Of a stretch of DNA of 64,000 nucleotides, positions 19,625-27,475 are shown piece after piece. A program made the translations under genes and the position numbers. Where the stretch lies: positions 372,001 to 436,000 of the forward strand of contig NZ_JAIQDE010000002.1 of the NCBI RefSeq assembly GCF_020037015.1. The letters are read 5' to 3'. The stretch comes from Corallococcus sp. AS-1-6 (GTDB lineage: Bacteria > Myxococcota > Myxococcia > Myxococcales > Myxococcaceae). Every line of letters begins with the position of its first letter. The stretch's first letter is position 1. The notes below the pieces were generated by a model. It searched no databases, was not told the origin of the DNA, and was given only the letters and a program-made list of their open reading frames with translations.

Positions 19625-20488
19625 ATGAAACGCCTGTTGCTGTCCGCCCTGGCCACCGTGTCCCTGCTTTCGCCGCTCGCCTGTGACCTGGAGAAGACGA
19701 CGAACCAGCTCACGGCGGACCACGTCATCGTGGGCACCCTGCTCGCGACGCCGCAGGTGGACGTGTCCGCGTCCGCGATGGCGGGCTACGACGCGGGGAC
19801 CTTCGGGCCGGACGGCGGGGACGTGGTGAGCTTCCCCGGGCAGACGGCGGCGTTCGTGTTCTTCGGGACGAAGTCGGGGGAGAACGCGCAGCCGCAGGGC
19901 GTGAGCGGGGCCAAGGTGACGCTGAACGCCGGGAGCGCGGCGGGCGTCACGCTCAACAGCCAGGGCGGCGGCAGCTACGGCGTGACGAGCGACTCCACGG
20001 ACGACCTGACGTACGCGTCCGGCGCCACCTACTCGTTCTTCGCGGAGCAGAACGGGACGAAGTACGAGGCGCGGGTGGAGGACGCGCCGACGAAGGAGGC
20101 CATCCCGGCGTTCCACCCGGCGGAGGGCTTCGTGCGCATCAACGCCAACACGGCGTTCGCGTTCGACCGGCCGGCGCCTCCGGCGAACCAGGACCGCACG
20201 CTGGGCTTCGTGACGGTGGTGCCGCTGGGTTCGAACGGGGAGAAGGGCCAGGCCACCTATTCGAACGTGCCCACGTCGCCGGTGGAGTTCCTCCAGTTGG
20301 CGGCGACCCCGGCGCTGTTCCGGGAGGCCCGCGTGACGATCCCCGCCACCGCGTTCCCGAACCCGAAGCAGACCTACCTGGTCATCTTCCAGGCCGTGCG
20401 CATGGGCGGCCCGGAGTCCGACAACCTCTTCCTGGGCAGCGTCGTCCTGGCGGGCACCGCGGAAGTGGGCATCGTGCGGACGAACTGA
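19625..20488 (+). CDS. Lipoprotein of unknown function
   Basis: The product is 287 aa and starts MKRLLLSALATVSLLSPLAC, a clear lipoprotein signal with the lipid-modified Cys at residue 20. The mature part is beta-rich, with many G, N, S and T residues (AKVTLNAGSAAGVTLNS, SYGVTSDSTDDLTYASG), suggestive of one or two immunoglobulin-like sandwiches. No catalytic motif is visible. It is divergent from the CHASE2 cyclase with about 99 bp between, and convergent with the next gene. I do not recognise a family; a myxobacterial surface lipoprotein is the safest description. Confidence 0.7.
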   Translation: MKRLLLSALATVSLLSPLACDLEKTTNQLTADHVIVGTLLATPQVDVSASAMAGYDAGTFGPDGGDVVSFPGQTAAFVFFGTKSGENAQPQGVSGAKVTLNAGSAAGVTLNSQGGGSYGVTSDSTDDLTYASGATYSFFAEQNGTKYEARVEDAPTKEAIPAFHPAEGFVRINANTAFAFDRPAPPANQDRTLGFVTVVPLGSNGEKGQATYSNVPTSPVEFLQLAATPALFREARVTIPATAFPNPKQTYLVIFQAVRMGGPESDNLFLGSVVLAGTAEVGIVRTN

Positions 20489-20502
20489 GCGCGGAGGCGC
20501 GC

Positions 20503-21483
20503 CTACCCCGCCTCGATGTCCAGCCCGATGCGCCCCTCCAGCTTGAGGCGCAGGAGGTGACCCGCGAAGCGCTCCGACTCTTCGCGGGTGAGGATGCTGC
20601 GGAAGTCCGGCCCGTCCGCGATCTCCACCTCCATCACGGCGCCGCGCTGGAGGAGGCGGAAGAAGTCCTCCCCTCCCCCGGCCCTGGGCACGCGCAGGGG
20701 GATGAAGCCCTTGAGCGGCACGACGTCCGTGCTCGCCTCGATGACGCGCAGCAGGCCCGGCGCGTCCGGGCGCACGGCGCCGGAGGCGACGGACTCCTCC
20801 GCGTAGAGCGGCGCGGGCGGAAGCGACAGGTCCTCCGTGGAGTCGTCGAAGAGGAAGCCGTAGCGGGACGGCACCCGCTGCGTGAGCAGGTAGCAGAGCA
20901 GGACGGCCTCGTCCGGCTGCACGCGCGCGACGTGGAGGATGGAGCGCTCCGCCCCCACGCGGCGCAACAGCAGCGTGAGGTGCGGCTGGCTGCGCTGGAG
21001 GTAGCGCTGGACGCGGTCCAGCAGCGTGGCGCGGACCTCCGTGAACGCGGCCTGGTAACGGGCCTCGCTCTCGGCCTCGCGATGGGAGACGGCGTCGCGC
21101 GCCTTGGCGAGCTTCGCCTCCGCGTCGCGCAGGAAGTCGCTGGCGGCGCCCTGCGGCTGAAGGCCCGGAGTTGTCGAACCGGCGTCCATGCCCGCGGCGC
21201 GCACCGCGCCCAGCAGGAAGGAGCCCTGTTGCGTGAGCCGGGCCTGTTCCTCGCGGAACTGGATGACGGAGGCGGCGTGACCGCGCTTGAGCTCCTCCCA
21301 GGCGTCGTACGCGGACTCCAGCGTCTCCAGCGCGCGCAACGGCCCCAGCGCGCCCTCGGGGCCGGAGGCCCACGGCAGGTCTGTGCTTCGCGTGGGGAGC
21401 GCCGGGGACTCGTCCACGGCGGGCACATCCACGGGCGTGTCATGTCTCGGTGGCGGTTTGGCCCCGGGCGGCTTCGTACCCAT
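20503..21483 (-). CDS. Hypothetical cytoplasmic protein with a coiled-coil segment
   Basis: The product is 326 aa, without a signal peptide or membrane segment. A Pro-rich disordered N-terminus (about 1-40) is followed by a helical, coiled-coil-like region (about 50-165, rich in A, E, R and Q), and then a mixed alpha/beta part (FLFDDSTEDLSLPP, SILTREESERFAGHLLRLKLEGRIGLD). I do not recognise the family and see no catalytic motif. Codon usage fits the neighbours. It is convergent with the lipoprotein gene (14 nt apart) and its ATG follows the cluster of small membrane proteins. The function is unknown. Confidence 0.65.
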   Translation of the reverse strand: MGTKPPGAKPPPRHDTPVDVPAVDESPALPTRSTDLPWASGPEGALGPLRALETLESAYDAWEELKRGHAASVIQFREEQARLTQQGSFLLGAVRAAGMDAGSTTPGLQPQGAASDFLRDAEAKLAKARDAVSHREAESEARYQAAFTEVRATLLDRVQRYLQRSQPHLTLLLRRVGAERSILHVARVQPDEAVLLCYLLTQRVPSRYGFLFDDSTEDLSLPPAPLYAEESVASGAVRPDAPGLLRVIEASTDVVPLKGFIPLRVPRAGGGEDFFRLLQRGAVMEVEIADGPDFRSILTREESERFAGHLLRLKLEGRIGLDIEAG

Positions 21484-21500
21484 CGGCTCGCATCCTAGCC

Positions 21501-21542
21501 GGAAACACGAAGGCCCCTCCCCGCCTTGAGCGGGAAGAGGCC
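21501..21542 (-). terminator. Terminator after the small-membrane-protein cluster
   Basis: A hairpin with 13-bp arms (21512-21524 and 21530-21542, two mismatches, loop CTTGA) is followed on the minus strand by TTCGTGTTT. It ends the five-gene minus-strand run that starts at 23282. Confidence 0.6.
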
Positions 21543-21571
21543 CGGGTGTGACTCGACGGCGCGCCCTGGAA

Positions 21572-21880
21572 TCAGGTCGTCCGCTGGCCCGGCGGCACCG
21601 TGGAGCCGGCGCCCTGCTGGCCTTCCGCGCCGCGCGCGTTGTTGATGGCCGTGGCGAGCTTGTCCTGGCCGCCCTGGATGCGCTGGCGCAGGTCGCCGCG
21701 GAGCTGCTGGCCCGGCTTGTCCGCGAGCAGCAGGCCGACGCCGACGCCCACCAGCACGCCCGCCGCGAAGATGCCCAGCGCCGGCAGCGCCGTCTCCGCC
21801 GTCGTGCGGCGCGTCTCCAGGCCGATGAGGTCCAGCACGTCGTCGCGGTCCAGCTTCTTCAAGTCCTTCAGGCTCAGCAT
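21572..21880 (-). CDS. Small membrane protein, YtxH-like
   Basis: The product is 102 aa: MLSLKDLKKLDRDDVLDLIGLE, one hydrophobic glycine/valine-rich segment (ALGIFAAGVLVGVGVGLLL, about 37-55), then a charged amphipathic tail (RGDLRQRIQGGQDKLATAINN). It resembles YtxH-type envelope-stress proteins and other myxobacterial small membrane proteins. A GGAG sequence precedes the ATG at 21880. It is the last gene in a run of five. The role is unknown; membrane integrity or cell-envelope stress is a guess from the family. Confidence 0.65.
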   Translation of the reverse strand: MLSLKDLKKLDRDDVLDLIGLETRRTTAETALPALGIFAAGVLVGVGVGLLLADKPGQQLRGDLRQRIQGGQDKLATAINNARGAEGQQGAGSTVPPGQRTT

Positions 21881-21935
21881 GTCCGACTCCGGGGAAATGA
21901 CTTCGGGGAAAGACCTGGGGTGCTTCGACTGAATC

Positions 21936-22313
21936 CTAGACGCTGCCCGAGGGCGGCGTGCCCCGGCCCGTCTGATAGCCCTGGAAGGCGGACTCCGCCA
22001 TGCCCAGCAGCTCATCCTTCACGAAGGGCAGCGCGGCCAGCCGCACGCCCAGCTTGAGGATGCGACCGGTCAGCGGCGTGAAGAGGCCGCCGCCCAGCAC
22101 GTAGCCCACGCCCACGGCGATGGCCAGCGTGCCATAGGGGTTGCGCTCCACGCGCCCCTTCAGGTCCAGCGTCTGCCCCAGGTCCGCCACCGCGCTGCGC
22201 GCGTTGTCGATGAACTGCTGCGCGTCCGAGCCGAGCTGATCCACGCGCTGGCCGAAGCCCGCGTCCTCGCCGTGCGCCGTGCCGTTACCCGTCGTGCCCG
22301 AGTAGTTCGTCAT
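21936..22313 (-). CDS. Small membrane-associated protein of the holin/DUF3618 cluster
   Basis: The product is 125 aa. A hydrophilic N-terminus (MTNYSGTTGNGTAHGED) leads to an amphipathic helix (RVDQLGSDAQQFIDNARSA) and a glycine-rich hydrophobic segment (TLAIAVGVGYVLGGGLF) and a second weakly hydrophobic stretch. The ATG at 22313 has GGGAG 7 nt upstream and is preferred to the ATG at 22337. The pattern of an amphipathic helix plus a glycine-zipper membrane helix recurs in the neighbours on both sides. Confidence 0.65.
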   Translation of the reverse strand: MTNYSGTTGNGTAHGEDAGFGQRVDQLGSDAQQFIDNARSAVADLGQTLDLKGRVERNPYGTLAIAVGVGYVLGGGLFTPLTGRILKLGVRLAALPFVKDELLGMAESAFQGYQTGRGTPPSGSV

Positions 22314-22341
22314 GTCCGTGCTCCCTTGGTCCGGCAAGCGG

Positions 22342-22536
22342 TTAGCGGGACGCGATGCGGCCCACGATGAAACCCACGGCGATGGCGCCCAGGAGGCACG
22401 TGCCGGGGTTGGCCTTGATGAACCCGACGACCTGGTTGTTCAGGTCCACCAGGTTCTGCCGCGCCTCGTCCATGTTCGGCAGTTGGTCCTGAATCTGCCG
22501 TGCCCGGTCTGCCATCTGCTGCGGATTGATTTCCAT
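22342..22536 (-). CDS. 64-aa single-pass membrane protein
   Basis: MEINPQQMADRARQIQDQLP is an amphipathic helix; ANPGTCLLGAIAVGFIVGRI is a membrane helix ending in SR. The pattern is the same as that of its neighbours (NPGTCLLGAIAVGFIVG compares with HPYACVGTAFLVGYLVG in the next gene). It is probably a paralogue within the cluster. No function is known. Confidence 0.65.
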   Translation of the reverse strand: MEINPQQMADRARQIQDQLPNMDEARQNLVDLNNQVVGFIKANPGTCLLGAIAVGFIVGRIASR

Positions 22537-22609
22537 GGAAGCCCTCTGATGTGCGTTCGTTTTCCGATTGCGTCTTGAAGCTTCTGCATCCAGGCCCGCC
22601 GGTGCAGCC

Positions 22610-22819
22610 TCAGCGCCGCGAGCCCACCAGGTAACCGACGAGGAAGGCGGTCCCCACGCAGGCGTAGGGATGCTTGCGCACCCACTGCCGCCAGTCCGTG
22701 ACCTCCGCCACCTCCACCCGGAGCGCGCTCACCGACGTGGCCAGGTCGGCCCGGGTGCGCTCGATTTCCTCGCGAAGCGCCGCGCTGGTGCGCGGCAGGT
22801 GTCCATTGCTAGCGGCCAT
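22610..22819 (-). CDS. DUF3618-type small membrane protein
   Basis: The 69-aa protein has an N-terminal amphipathic stretch (LREEIERTRADLATSVSALR), WRQWVRKHPYACVGTAFLVG and ends YLVGSRR. The REEIERTRADLATSV pattern is that of the DUF3618 family, which is commonly found next to the holin-like family as here. It overlaps the upstream gene by 11 nt, so translation is probably coupled. The location is the inner membrane; the role is unknown. Confidence 0.72.
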   Translation of the reverse strand: MAASNGHLPRTSAALREEIERTRADLATSVSALRVEVAEVTDWRQWVRKHPYACVGTAFLVGYLVGSRR

Positions 22820-23282
22820 CCCGCGGCTCCTTGAAAGCCATTCCCGTTGCGTCCTTCAGCGTGTTCACCCCGGGCGCCGGGGCCACCCGCGGCTGCGCCG
22901 TGGTGAGCGCCGCCATGCTGCGCGACAGCTCGCTCACGCTGTCATCCATCATCTGGCGTGACTTCATCCGCTTCACCGCGCGCAGGATGCCCAGGCCGCC
23001 GCCCACCAGGTTGGCCGCGCCCACGAGCGCCAGCGCCCCCGCCCACCCCGTCCACGGAGCGAGCACGGCCGCCAGCGCCCCGCAGACGAAGGCGTACCCC
23101 ACGAGCAGGAAGGGCACGAACACGGCGATGCTCGCCACGTCCAGGCCCATGGCCTTCGCGTCCTCCGCCAGCTCCACGCGCGCCAACTGGAGGTGCTGCG
23201 TCACCAACCGACTGAAGCCGTCCGCCATGCGCCCGACGAGCGCGGCGACGCCGCGATCCGTCTGTTCACTGCCCACGTGCAT
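22809..23282 (-). CDS. Phage-holin-like (Holin 3_6 / DUF1469 type) membrane protein
   Basis: This 157-aa protein has LVTQHLQLARVELAEDAKAMG, followed by two adjacent membrane helices (IAVFVPFLLVGYAFVCGAL, and a second near ALALVGAANLVGGGLG). These are the features of the putative actinobacterial/proteobacterial Holin-X family. The name comes from a fold resemblance; the family is chromosomal and has no proven role in lysis. It is the first gene of the five-gene membrane cluster. Nothing phage-like surrounds it. Confidence 0.75.
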   Translation of the reverse strand: MHVGSEQTDRGVAALVGRMADGFSRLVTQHLQLARVELAEDAKAMGLDVASIAVFVPFLLVGYAFVCGALAAVLAPWTGWAGALALVGAANLVGGGLGILRAVKRMKSRQMMDDSVSELSRSMAALTTAQPRVAPAPGVNTLKDATGMAFKEPRDGR

Positions 23283-23447
23283 GCGCTCTCCGGCCGACGC
23301 TCACGTCCCTGTGCGCGTGGGCGCCAACCTAGGCACCCCACCTCCCCGCGACAACCACGGCGCGAGGAATTTGTCCGGCGTTCGCCAGCGTCGGCCACTC
23401 AACGCGAGAAACCACCGGATCCGCGAACAAGTCTACCGCAAGCCCCC

Positions 23448-24212
23448 CTAGCCGATGAGCTGCACCGGCGGCGCGACGGGCGGCTGCACCGCGATGGGCG
23501 CCTCGAAGCGCATCACCAGCGGCAGGTGGTCCGACGCCACCCGGCTGAGCGGCGAGCGGTGCGGCGTCACCGACACCGGCCGCACCCCCGAGTCCACGTA
23601 GATGCGGTCCAGGCGGAACAGGGGCAGCCGCGTGGGGTACGTGCGCGCGGCGGCGCCCAGCTCGAACGCGGCGTCGTGGATGGCCTCGCGCACCAGCGAC
23701 GACACCGGGCCGTTGCCCCAGGAGTTGAAGTCCCCGCACACCACCATGGGGTCCTTGCGGGCCGCGTCGCGGAGCAGGTCGGCGGACAGGAGGAGCGCCT
23801 CCTGGCGCCGCCGCTCGCTCACGGACAGGCCCAGGTGGAGGCAGAAGACGTGCAACTGCTGCCCTCCTCCCAGGTCCAGGTCGCATCTCAGCGCGCCCCG
23901 GGGCTCGCGGCGCGGCACGCTCAGGTCGTAGTTCTTCGACTTGAGCACCGGCAGCCGGCTGAGGATGGCGTTGCCGTAGCGGCGGCCGTTGCGGACCACG
24001 TTGGGTCCGAAGGCCATGTGCATCCCGAGCATCTCCGCCAGGTGTTCGGGCTGGTCCTCCCGGGGCGTCTTGCCCCGGAAGTCCCCCACCTCCTGCAGGG
24101 CGACGATGTCCGCGTTCACCTCGCGGAGCACCGAGCCGACGCGCTCCAGGTCGAACGCTCCGTCCACGCCGATGCCGGAGTGGATGTTGTAGGAGACCAG
24201 GGTCAGCTCCAC
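23448..24212 (-). CDS. Endonuclease/exonuclease/phosphatase (EEP) family protein
   Basis: The protein of 254 aa has the EEP fold motifs in order: VSYNIHSGIGVDG, ADIVALQEVG (catalytic Glu), CLHLGLSV, VCGDFNSWG (Asp and Asn), RLDRIYVD and SDHLPLVMRF (Asp-His). This is the fold of AP endonucleases, sphingomyelinases and inositol phosphatases. With all metal and catalytic residues present, a phosphodiesterase or phosphatase is likely; the substrate is unknown. No signal peptide is seen, so it is cytoplasmic. The GTG start (VELTLVSYN) fits the fold. It follows the neighbouring hypothetical gene by 17 nt, probably one operon. Confidence 0.82.
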   Translation of the reverse strand: MELTLVSYNIHSGIGVDGAFDLERVGSVLREVNADIVALQEVGDFRGKTPREDQPEHLAEMLGMHMAFGPNVVRNGRRYGNAILSRLPVLKSKNYDLSVPRREPRGALRCDLDLGGGQQLHVFCLHLGLSVSERRRQEALLLSADLLRDAARKDPMVVCGDFNSWGNGPVSSLVREAIHDAAFELGAAARTYPTRLPLFRLDRIYVDSGVRPVSVTPHRSPLSRVASDHLPLVMRFEAPIAVQPPVAPPVQLIG

Positions 24213-24229
24213 GCGTCGTCCACCCTCCT

Positions 24230-24745
24230 TCAAGCCGGGATGATGCGGCGGGCCGCCAGGCGCACCGCCTCCAGGGGCAGCGCCGCCAGCCGCTGCATGG
24301 CCGTCGCCACGTCGCCCACGCCGGACTGGATGGCCTTGAGCTGGCGGCGCGCCTCGTCGATGAGGTCCGGCAGCCGCCCCTGCTGCATCGGCCGCTCCTG
24401 GGTGGGCGGCAGCGCGCCGATGGGCGCCGTCGTCCCGATGACGGGCGAAGCAGCCGCCTTGCGCTGCTTCTTCGCGGCGCCGCTCACGCGCGACACCGGC
24501 CCGTGGGAGAACTTGGCGTCCGCCTCCGGCCGGGCCAGCTCCTCCAACTGAAGCTCCATCTTGCGCGCGGTGAGGATCTCCTCCGTCTGCGCGTGGCTCT
24601 TGCCGTAGTGGACGCCCTCGTGCTCGCCCACCGACACGCGCGCGGACTGGGACAGGTGCTCCTTGTCGCGCTGACGCAGGCTGCGCTTCTGCGGCGGGAG
24701 CGTCTTGGGAACCTGGAAGTGGTCGAAGCTGTAGGAGCGAGGCAT
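24230..24745 (-). CDS. Hypothetical protein
   Basis: This 171-aa protein has no signal peptide or membrane segment. The N-terminal half is charged (KTLPPQKRSLRQRDKEHLSQ, LTARKMELQLEEL), and the C-terminal part ends in a helix AVRLAARRIIPA. GGGAGGA lies 6 nt before the ATG. It precedes the EEP gene and is likely translated with it. I do not recognise a family. The 315-bp gap upstream (24746-25060) contains a direct repeat and no other convincing signal. Confidence 0.6.
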   Translation of the reverse strand: MPRSYSFDHFQVPKTLPPQKRSLRQRDKEHLSQSARVSVGEHEGVHYGKSHAQTEEILTARKMELQLEELARPEADAKFSHGPVSRVSGAAKKQRKAAASPVIGTTAPIGALPPTQERPMQQGRLPDLIDEARRQLKAIQSGVGDVATAMQRLAALPLEAVRLAARRIIPA

Positions 24746-24765
24746 GCGCGTCCTCCCTTTCGAAA

Positions 24766-24785
24766 TTGATGTGCTGCGTTGATGT
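24766..24785. repeat. Short direct repeat upstream of the 24745 gene
   Basis: Two copies of TTGATGT, 13 bp apart start to start, lie 21-40 bp upstream of the ATG. The spacing is compatible with a tandem regulator binding site. This is weak evidence on its own. Confidence 0.25.
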
Positions 24786-25060
24786 GGGAAAGCTAGGGAG
24801 CCCCTCGCCGTCCGTAACGCCTTGACACGGGGAGAACTGGCACGGCTGCCTGCCGCACGTCCGGCCAGGAACACTGTTTCGCCTTTGGGGGCACCCAAGT
24901 ACCGGCAATGGCACGCATCCGGTGCCTGCCTCCAGGGCGGGCGGCCGGACGTCACACAGGAGGCATCCAGCCGGGCCCTTCCGAGCAGAGAAGCAGACAG
25001 CCAACACGCCCGTCGCCGCTCCGGGAAGGTTCCGCGCGCGCGTGGTGTAAAGAACGGCCC

Positions 25061-26122
25061 ATGCCCGCCCGGAACCCTTCCGCCGCCCGAGTCCTCGTCC
25101 TCTCCCTGCTCGCCTCCGGGTCTCCGGTGCTCGCCGCCTCCACGGCCCCCGCCGTGGTGACAGGCAGCGTGCCGGGCGCCGCGGCGACGCCCACCGCGTC
25201 GGGCCTCCGCGCTCCGGGCGCGCCCACGCCGGGCGCCGTGCTCCAGGGAGAGCTGGCGCCGCTGAAGGTGGCGCCCGTGGACGGGCCCCGCCTGTCGCTC
25301 CAGCCCGCCAACCCCAAGCCGGGTGACCCGGTGCTGGTGACGGTGAGCGGCGCGTCCTCGCTGCCCACGGGCACGCTCGCGGGCCGGCCCCTGCGCTTCT
25401 TCGCGTGGAACAACGGCTACGCGGCCCTCTCCAGCCTGCCGGTGGAGCAGGTGGAGGGCAGCGTGCCGGTGGACGTCACGGCCCCCGGGCGCGGCCTGCC
25501 CGTGCTGCTGTCCGGCGTGCTCAACGTGGGCGCGCCGGGCTTCCGCGAGCGCGAGCTGCGCGTGGCCAACAAGTACGTGAAGCCGCCCAAGGCGGTGAAG
25601 GCGCGCATGGAGGCGGACCGCAAGGCGTTCGCCGCAGCGTTCGCGCAGCCCTTCCAGAAGCCGCTGTTCGGCCGGAACTTCGCCTGGCCACGCGAGGCCA
25701 CGGTCACGGCGCCGTTCGGCGACCGCCGCTCGTTCAACGGCAAGCTGCAGACGCAGCACTTCGGCGTGGACCTGGACGGCGCCACGGGCTCGCCGGTGGT
25801 CGCCGCCAACGACGGCACGGTGGTGATGACGCGCGACAACTACGCGTCCGGCAACACCGTGCTCGTGCACCACGGCGCGGGGCTCTACACCGCGTACTTC
25901 CACCTGTCGCGCATCGACGTGAAGGACGGCGCGCAGGTGAAGCAGGGAGACCCGCTGGGCCTGGTGGGCAGCACCGGCCGCGTCACCGGCCCGCACCTCC
26001 ACTGGGGCGTGAAGGCGGATGACCGCTGGGTGGATGGCCAGACGCTGCTCAAGCTGGACTTCACCGGCGCCCCGGAAGCGCCGGGCGTGGCCACCAACGC
26101 GCCCGGCCTGGGCAACCCGTAG
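25061..26122 (+). CDS. M23-family peptidoglycan endopeptidase
   Basis: The 353-aa exported protein has a signal peptide (VLVLSLLASGSPVLAAS), a linker rich in Pro, Ala and Thr (30-65), a beta domain of about 100 residues and a C-terminal LytM (M23) peptidase domain (about 205-340). The zinc ligands His233 and Asp237 in HFGVDLDG and His314 in PHLHWG are all present, so an active enzyme is expected. It would cut peptide cross-links in peptidoglycan, in the periplasm. No dedicated regulator is adjacent; the TetR gene is convergent. Confidence 0.88.
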   Translation: MPARNPSAARVLVLSLLASGSPVLAASTAPAVVTGSVPGAAATPTASGLRAPGAPTPGAVLQGELAPLKVAPVDGPRLSLQPANPKPGDPVLVTVSGASSLPTGTLAGRPLRFFAWNNGYAALSSLPVEQVEGSVPVDVTAPGRGLPVLLSGVLNVGAPGFRERELRVANKYVKPPKAVKARMEADRKAFAAAFAQPFQKPLFGRNFAWPREATVTAPFGDRRSFNGKLQTQHFGVDLDGATGSPVVAANDGTVVMTRDNYASGNTVLVHHGAGLYTAYFHLSRIDVKDGAQVKQGDPLGLVGSTGRVTGPHLHWGVKADDRWVDGQTLLKLDFTGAPEAPGVATNAPGLGNP

Positions 26123-26141
26123 CGCGCCGCGCGGCCCGCTT

Positions 26142-26903
26142 TCAGCCGCGCTTGGGAGCCCGGGCCCTGGGCGCGGCCTTCTCCCGCTTCAGCGGGGCCA
26201 CGTCCGGGGGGTCCTCGCCCCTCGGGAGCTCGTGCTTCGCGGGCTCGGGCTTCACGGGCTCCGCGGAAGCGGAAGCGCCGCCCAGCAGCACGCCGTGGAG
26301 GAACGAGTCGGCGATCTGCGCCTTGGCGCGCTCGAGCATCGCCGTGTCGCGCGCGTCCGCCAGCCCCACCACGAAGGCGGTGAGCCCCATTTCGATGGAG
26401 CCGAAGAGCAGCGCGGACGCGAGCAGCGGATCCACGTCCGGGCGCAGCTCCCCGGCCTCCTTCGCGCGGGTGAACATCTGCGCGCTCAGGCGGATGACGT
26501 CCACGAAGGCCGTCTGCCGGTTGATGCGGGCGCCAGCCGGGGAACGGGCAATCTCCAGGATGAGCACCTTCACCGCGCGGGGGTCCACGCGGTAGGCCTC
26601 GAAGGCCACGTCCGCGATGCGGCGGACCTTCTCCACCAGCGGCCCCTCGCTCTCCGCGACGGCGCGCGCACGCGCGATGAAGCCGCTCCAGCCCGTCTCG
26701 AAGACGGTCTCCAGCAGCTCATCCTTGTTCTTGAAGTAGTGGTAGACGAGCCCGTACGCGACGCCCGCCTCCTTGGCGACGTCCGCGATGCGGCAGCCGT
26801 GGTAGCCCTTGCGGGCGAACACGTCGATGGCGGCCCGCAGGATGGTGCGGCGGCGCTCGCTCTCCCGCGTCCCGCTCTCCGGCGCCGTCTTCTGCTGGCC
26901 CAC
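26142..26903 (-). CDS. TetR-family transcriptional regulator
   Basis: The N-terminal helix-turn-helix reads RRTILRAAIDVFARKGYHGCRIADVAKEAGVAYGLVYHYFKNKDELL, in the TetR pattern, followed by an all-helical ligand domain. The C-terminus (about 45 residues, rich in E, A, P and K) is disordered. The start is uncertain: the GTG at 26903 has GGAGGA upstream, while a GTG at 26915 and a TTG at 26930 are in frame. A palindrome overlaps these start codons, so it probably represses itself. No target gene is obvious; TetR regulators usually control divergent genes, and here the upstream side is a 127-bp gap. Confidence 0.85.
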   Translation of the reverse strand: MGQQKTAPESGTRESERRRTILRAAIDVFARKGYHGCRIADVAKEAGVAYGLVYHYFKNKDELLETVFETGWSGFIARARAVAESEGPLVEKVRRIADVAFEAYRVDPRAVKVLILEIARSPAGARINRQTAFVDVIRLSAQMFTRAKEAGELRPDVDPLLASALLFGSIEMGLTAFVVGLADARDTAMLERAKAQIADSFLHGVLLGGASASAEPVKPEPAKHELPRGEDPPDVAPLKREKAAPRARAPKRG

Positions 26904-26915
26904 GCGTCCTCCCAC

Positions 26916-26943
26916 GGCTGGTTGATTCAAGAATCAGCCAGCC
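26916..26943. promoter_or_regulatory. TetR-type operator palindrome
   Basis: Arms GGCTGGTTGATTC and GAATCAGCCAGCC (12 of 13 positions paired) flank a 2-bp centre AA. The size and symmetry suit a TetR dimer, and it covers the start region of the tetR gene. Confidence 0.6.
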
Positions 26944-27057
26944 ACGCTACGGACGCGGGGCTCCGGGGTCAATCCTTACGTGGGGCCCTCCGCCGCGCCC
27001 GAGGGGGAGGCGGGCGGAAGGGGCACGCACGGGGAAGGGCCCTCCCCAGGAGGGGAC

Positions 27058-27408
27058 TCAGGCCGCCGAGCCGTTGAACATCACGCGGGCCACGCCGAGC
27101 AGGCGGTCCACGTCGCGCGCGTTGAGGCCGCGGGCGCGGGCGAAGTCAGACAGGGGACGCAGCAGGTCCTCCGTCTGGGCGGGCGTCTGCTCGGTGCCCG
27201 TGAAGAGCTCACCGAGGCTGACGCTGAGGGCGTTGGACAGCGCCGCCAGGGTCTCCACGTGGGGCACGCGCTCGCCGCGTTCGATCATCGACAGGAAGGA
27301 CACGCTGATCTGCGCTCGCTCCGCGAGCTCCTCCTGCGTCCATCGTTCCGGGCGCTGCGTGCGAAGCTCGCGAATGCGCTGGCCAATTCTTTTTCCGAGA
27401 TCCGACAC
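27058..27408 (-). CDS. XRE-family transcriptional regulator
   Basis: The 116-aa protein starts VSDLGKRIGQRIRELR and has a Cro/C1-type helix-turn-helix (WTQEELAERAQISVSFLSMIERG, then HVETLAALSNALSVSLGELF). A short helical C-terminus (LSDFARARGLNARDVDRLLG) may dimerise. AGGAG lies about 7 nt before the GTG; an upstream in-frame start at 27513 would run into lptD. It probably regulates some gene in the lptD region. The first 20 codons use AT-richer codons than the average, as do the last codons of lptD. Confidence 0.8.
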   Translation of the reverse strand: MSDLGKRIGQRIRELRTQRPERWTQEELAERAQISVSFLSMIERGERVPHVETLAALSNALSVSLGELFTGTEQTPAQTEDLLRPLSDFARARGLNARDVDRLLGVARVMFNGSAA

Positions 27409-27475
27409 GAAGTACTTCTCCTCTAGGGGGGATGTTTCCGAGGTGAGTGCAACGCTCGCGTACGGCGGGTGATTC

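Noticed and set aside
19526-21373. Extension of the CHASE2 cyclase frame upstream to 21373 (1,484 codons)
   Set aside because: The upstream part is antisense to the lipoprotein gene and reads as low-complexity; the cyclase starts at the GTG at 19525.
22809-23282. Prophage suggested by the holin-like gene
   Set aside because: No lysin, structural, integrase or terminase gene is near; the family is common on chromosomes beside DUF3618 genes.
24838-24855. TGGCACGGCTGCCTGC, a look-alike of a sigma-54 promoter
   Set aside because: The GG and GC elements are one base too far apart, and the LytM gene it could serve starts over 200 bp downstream.
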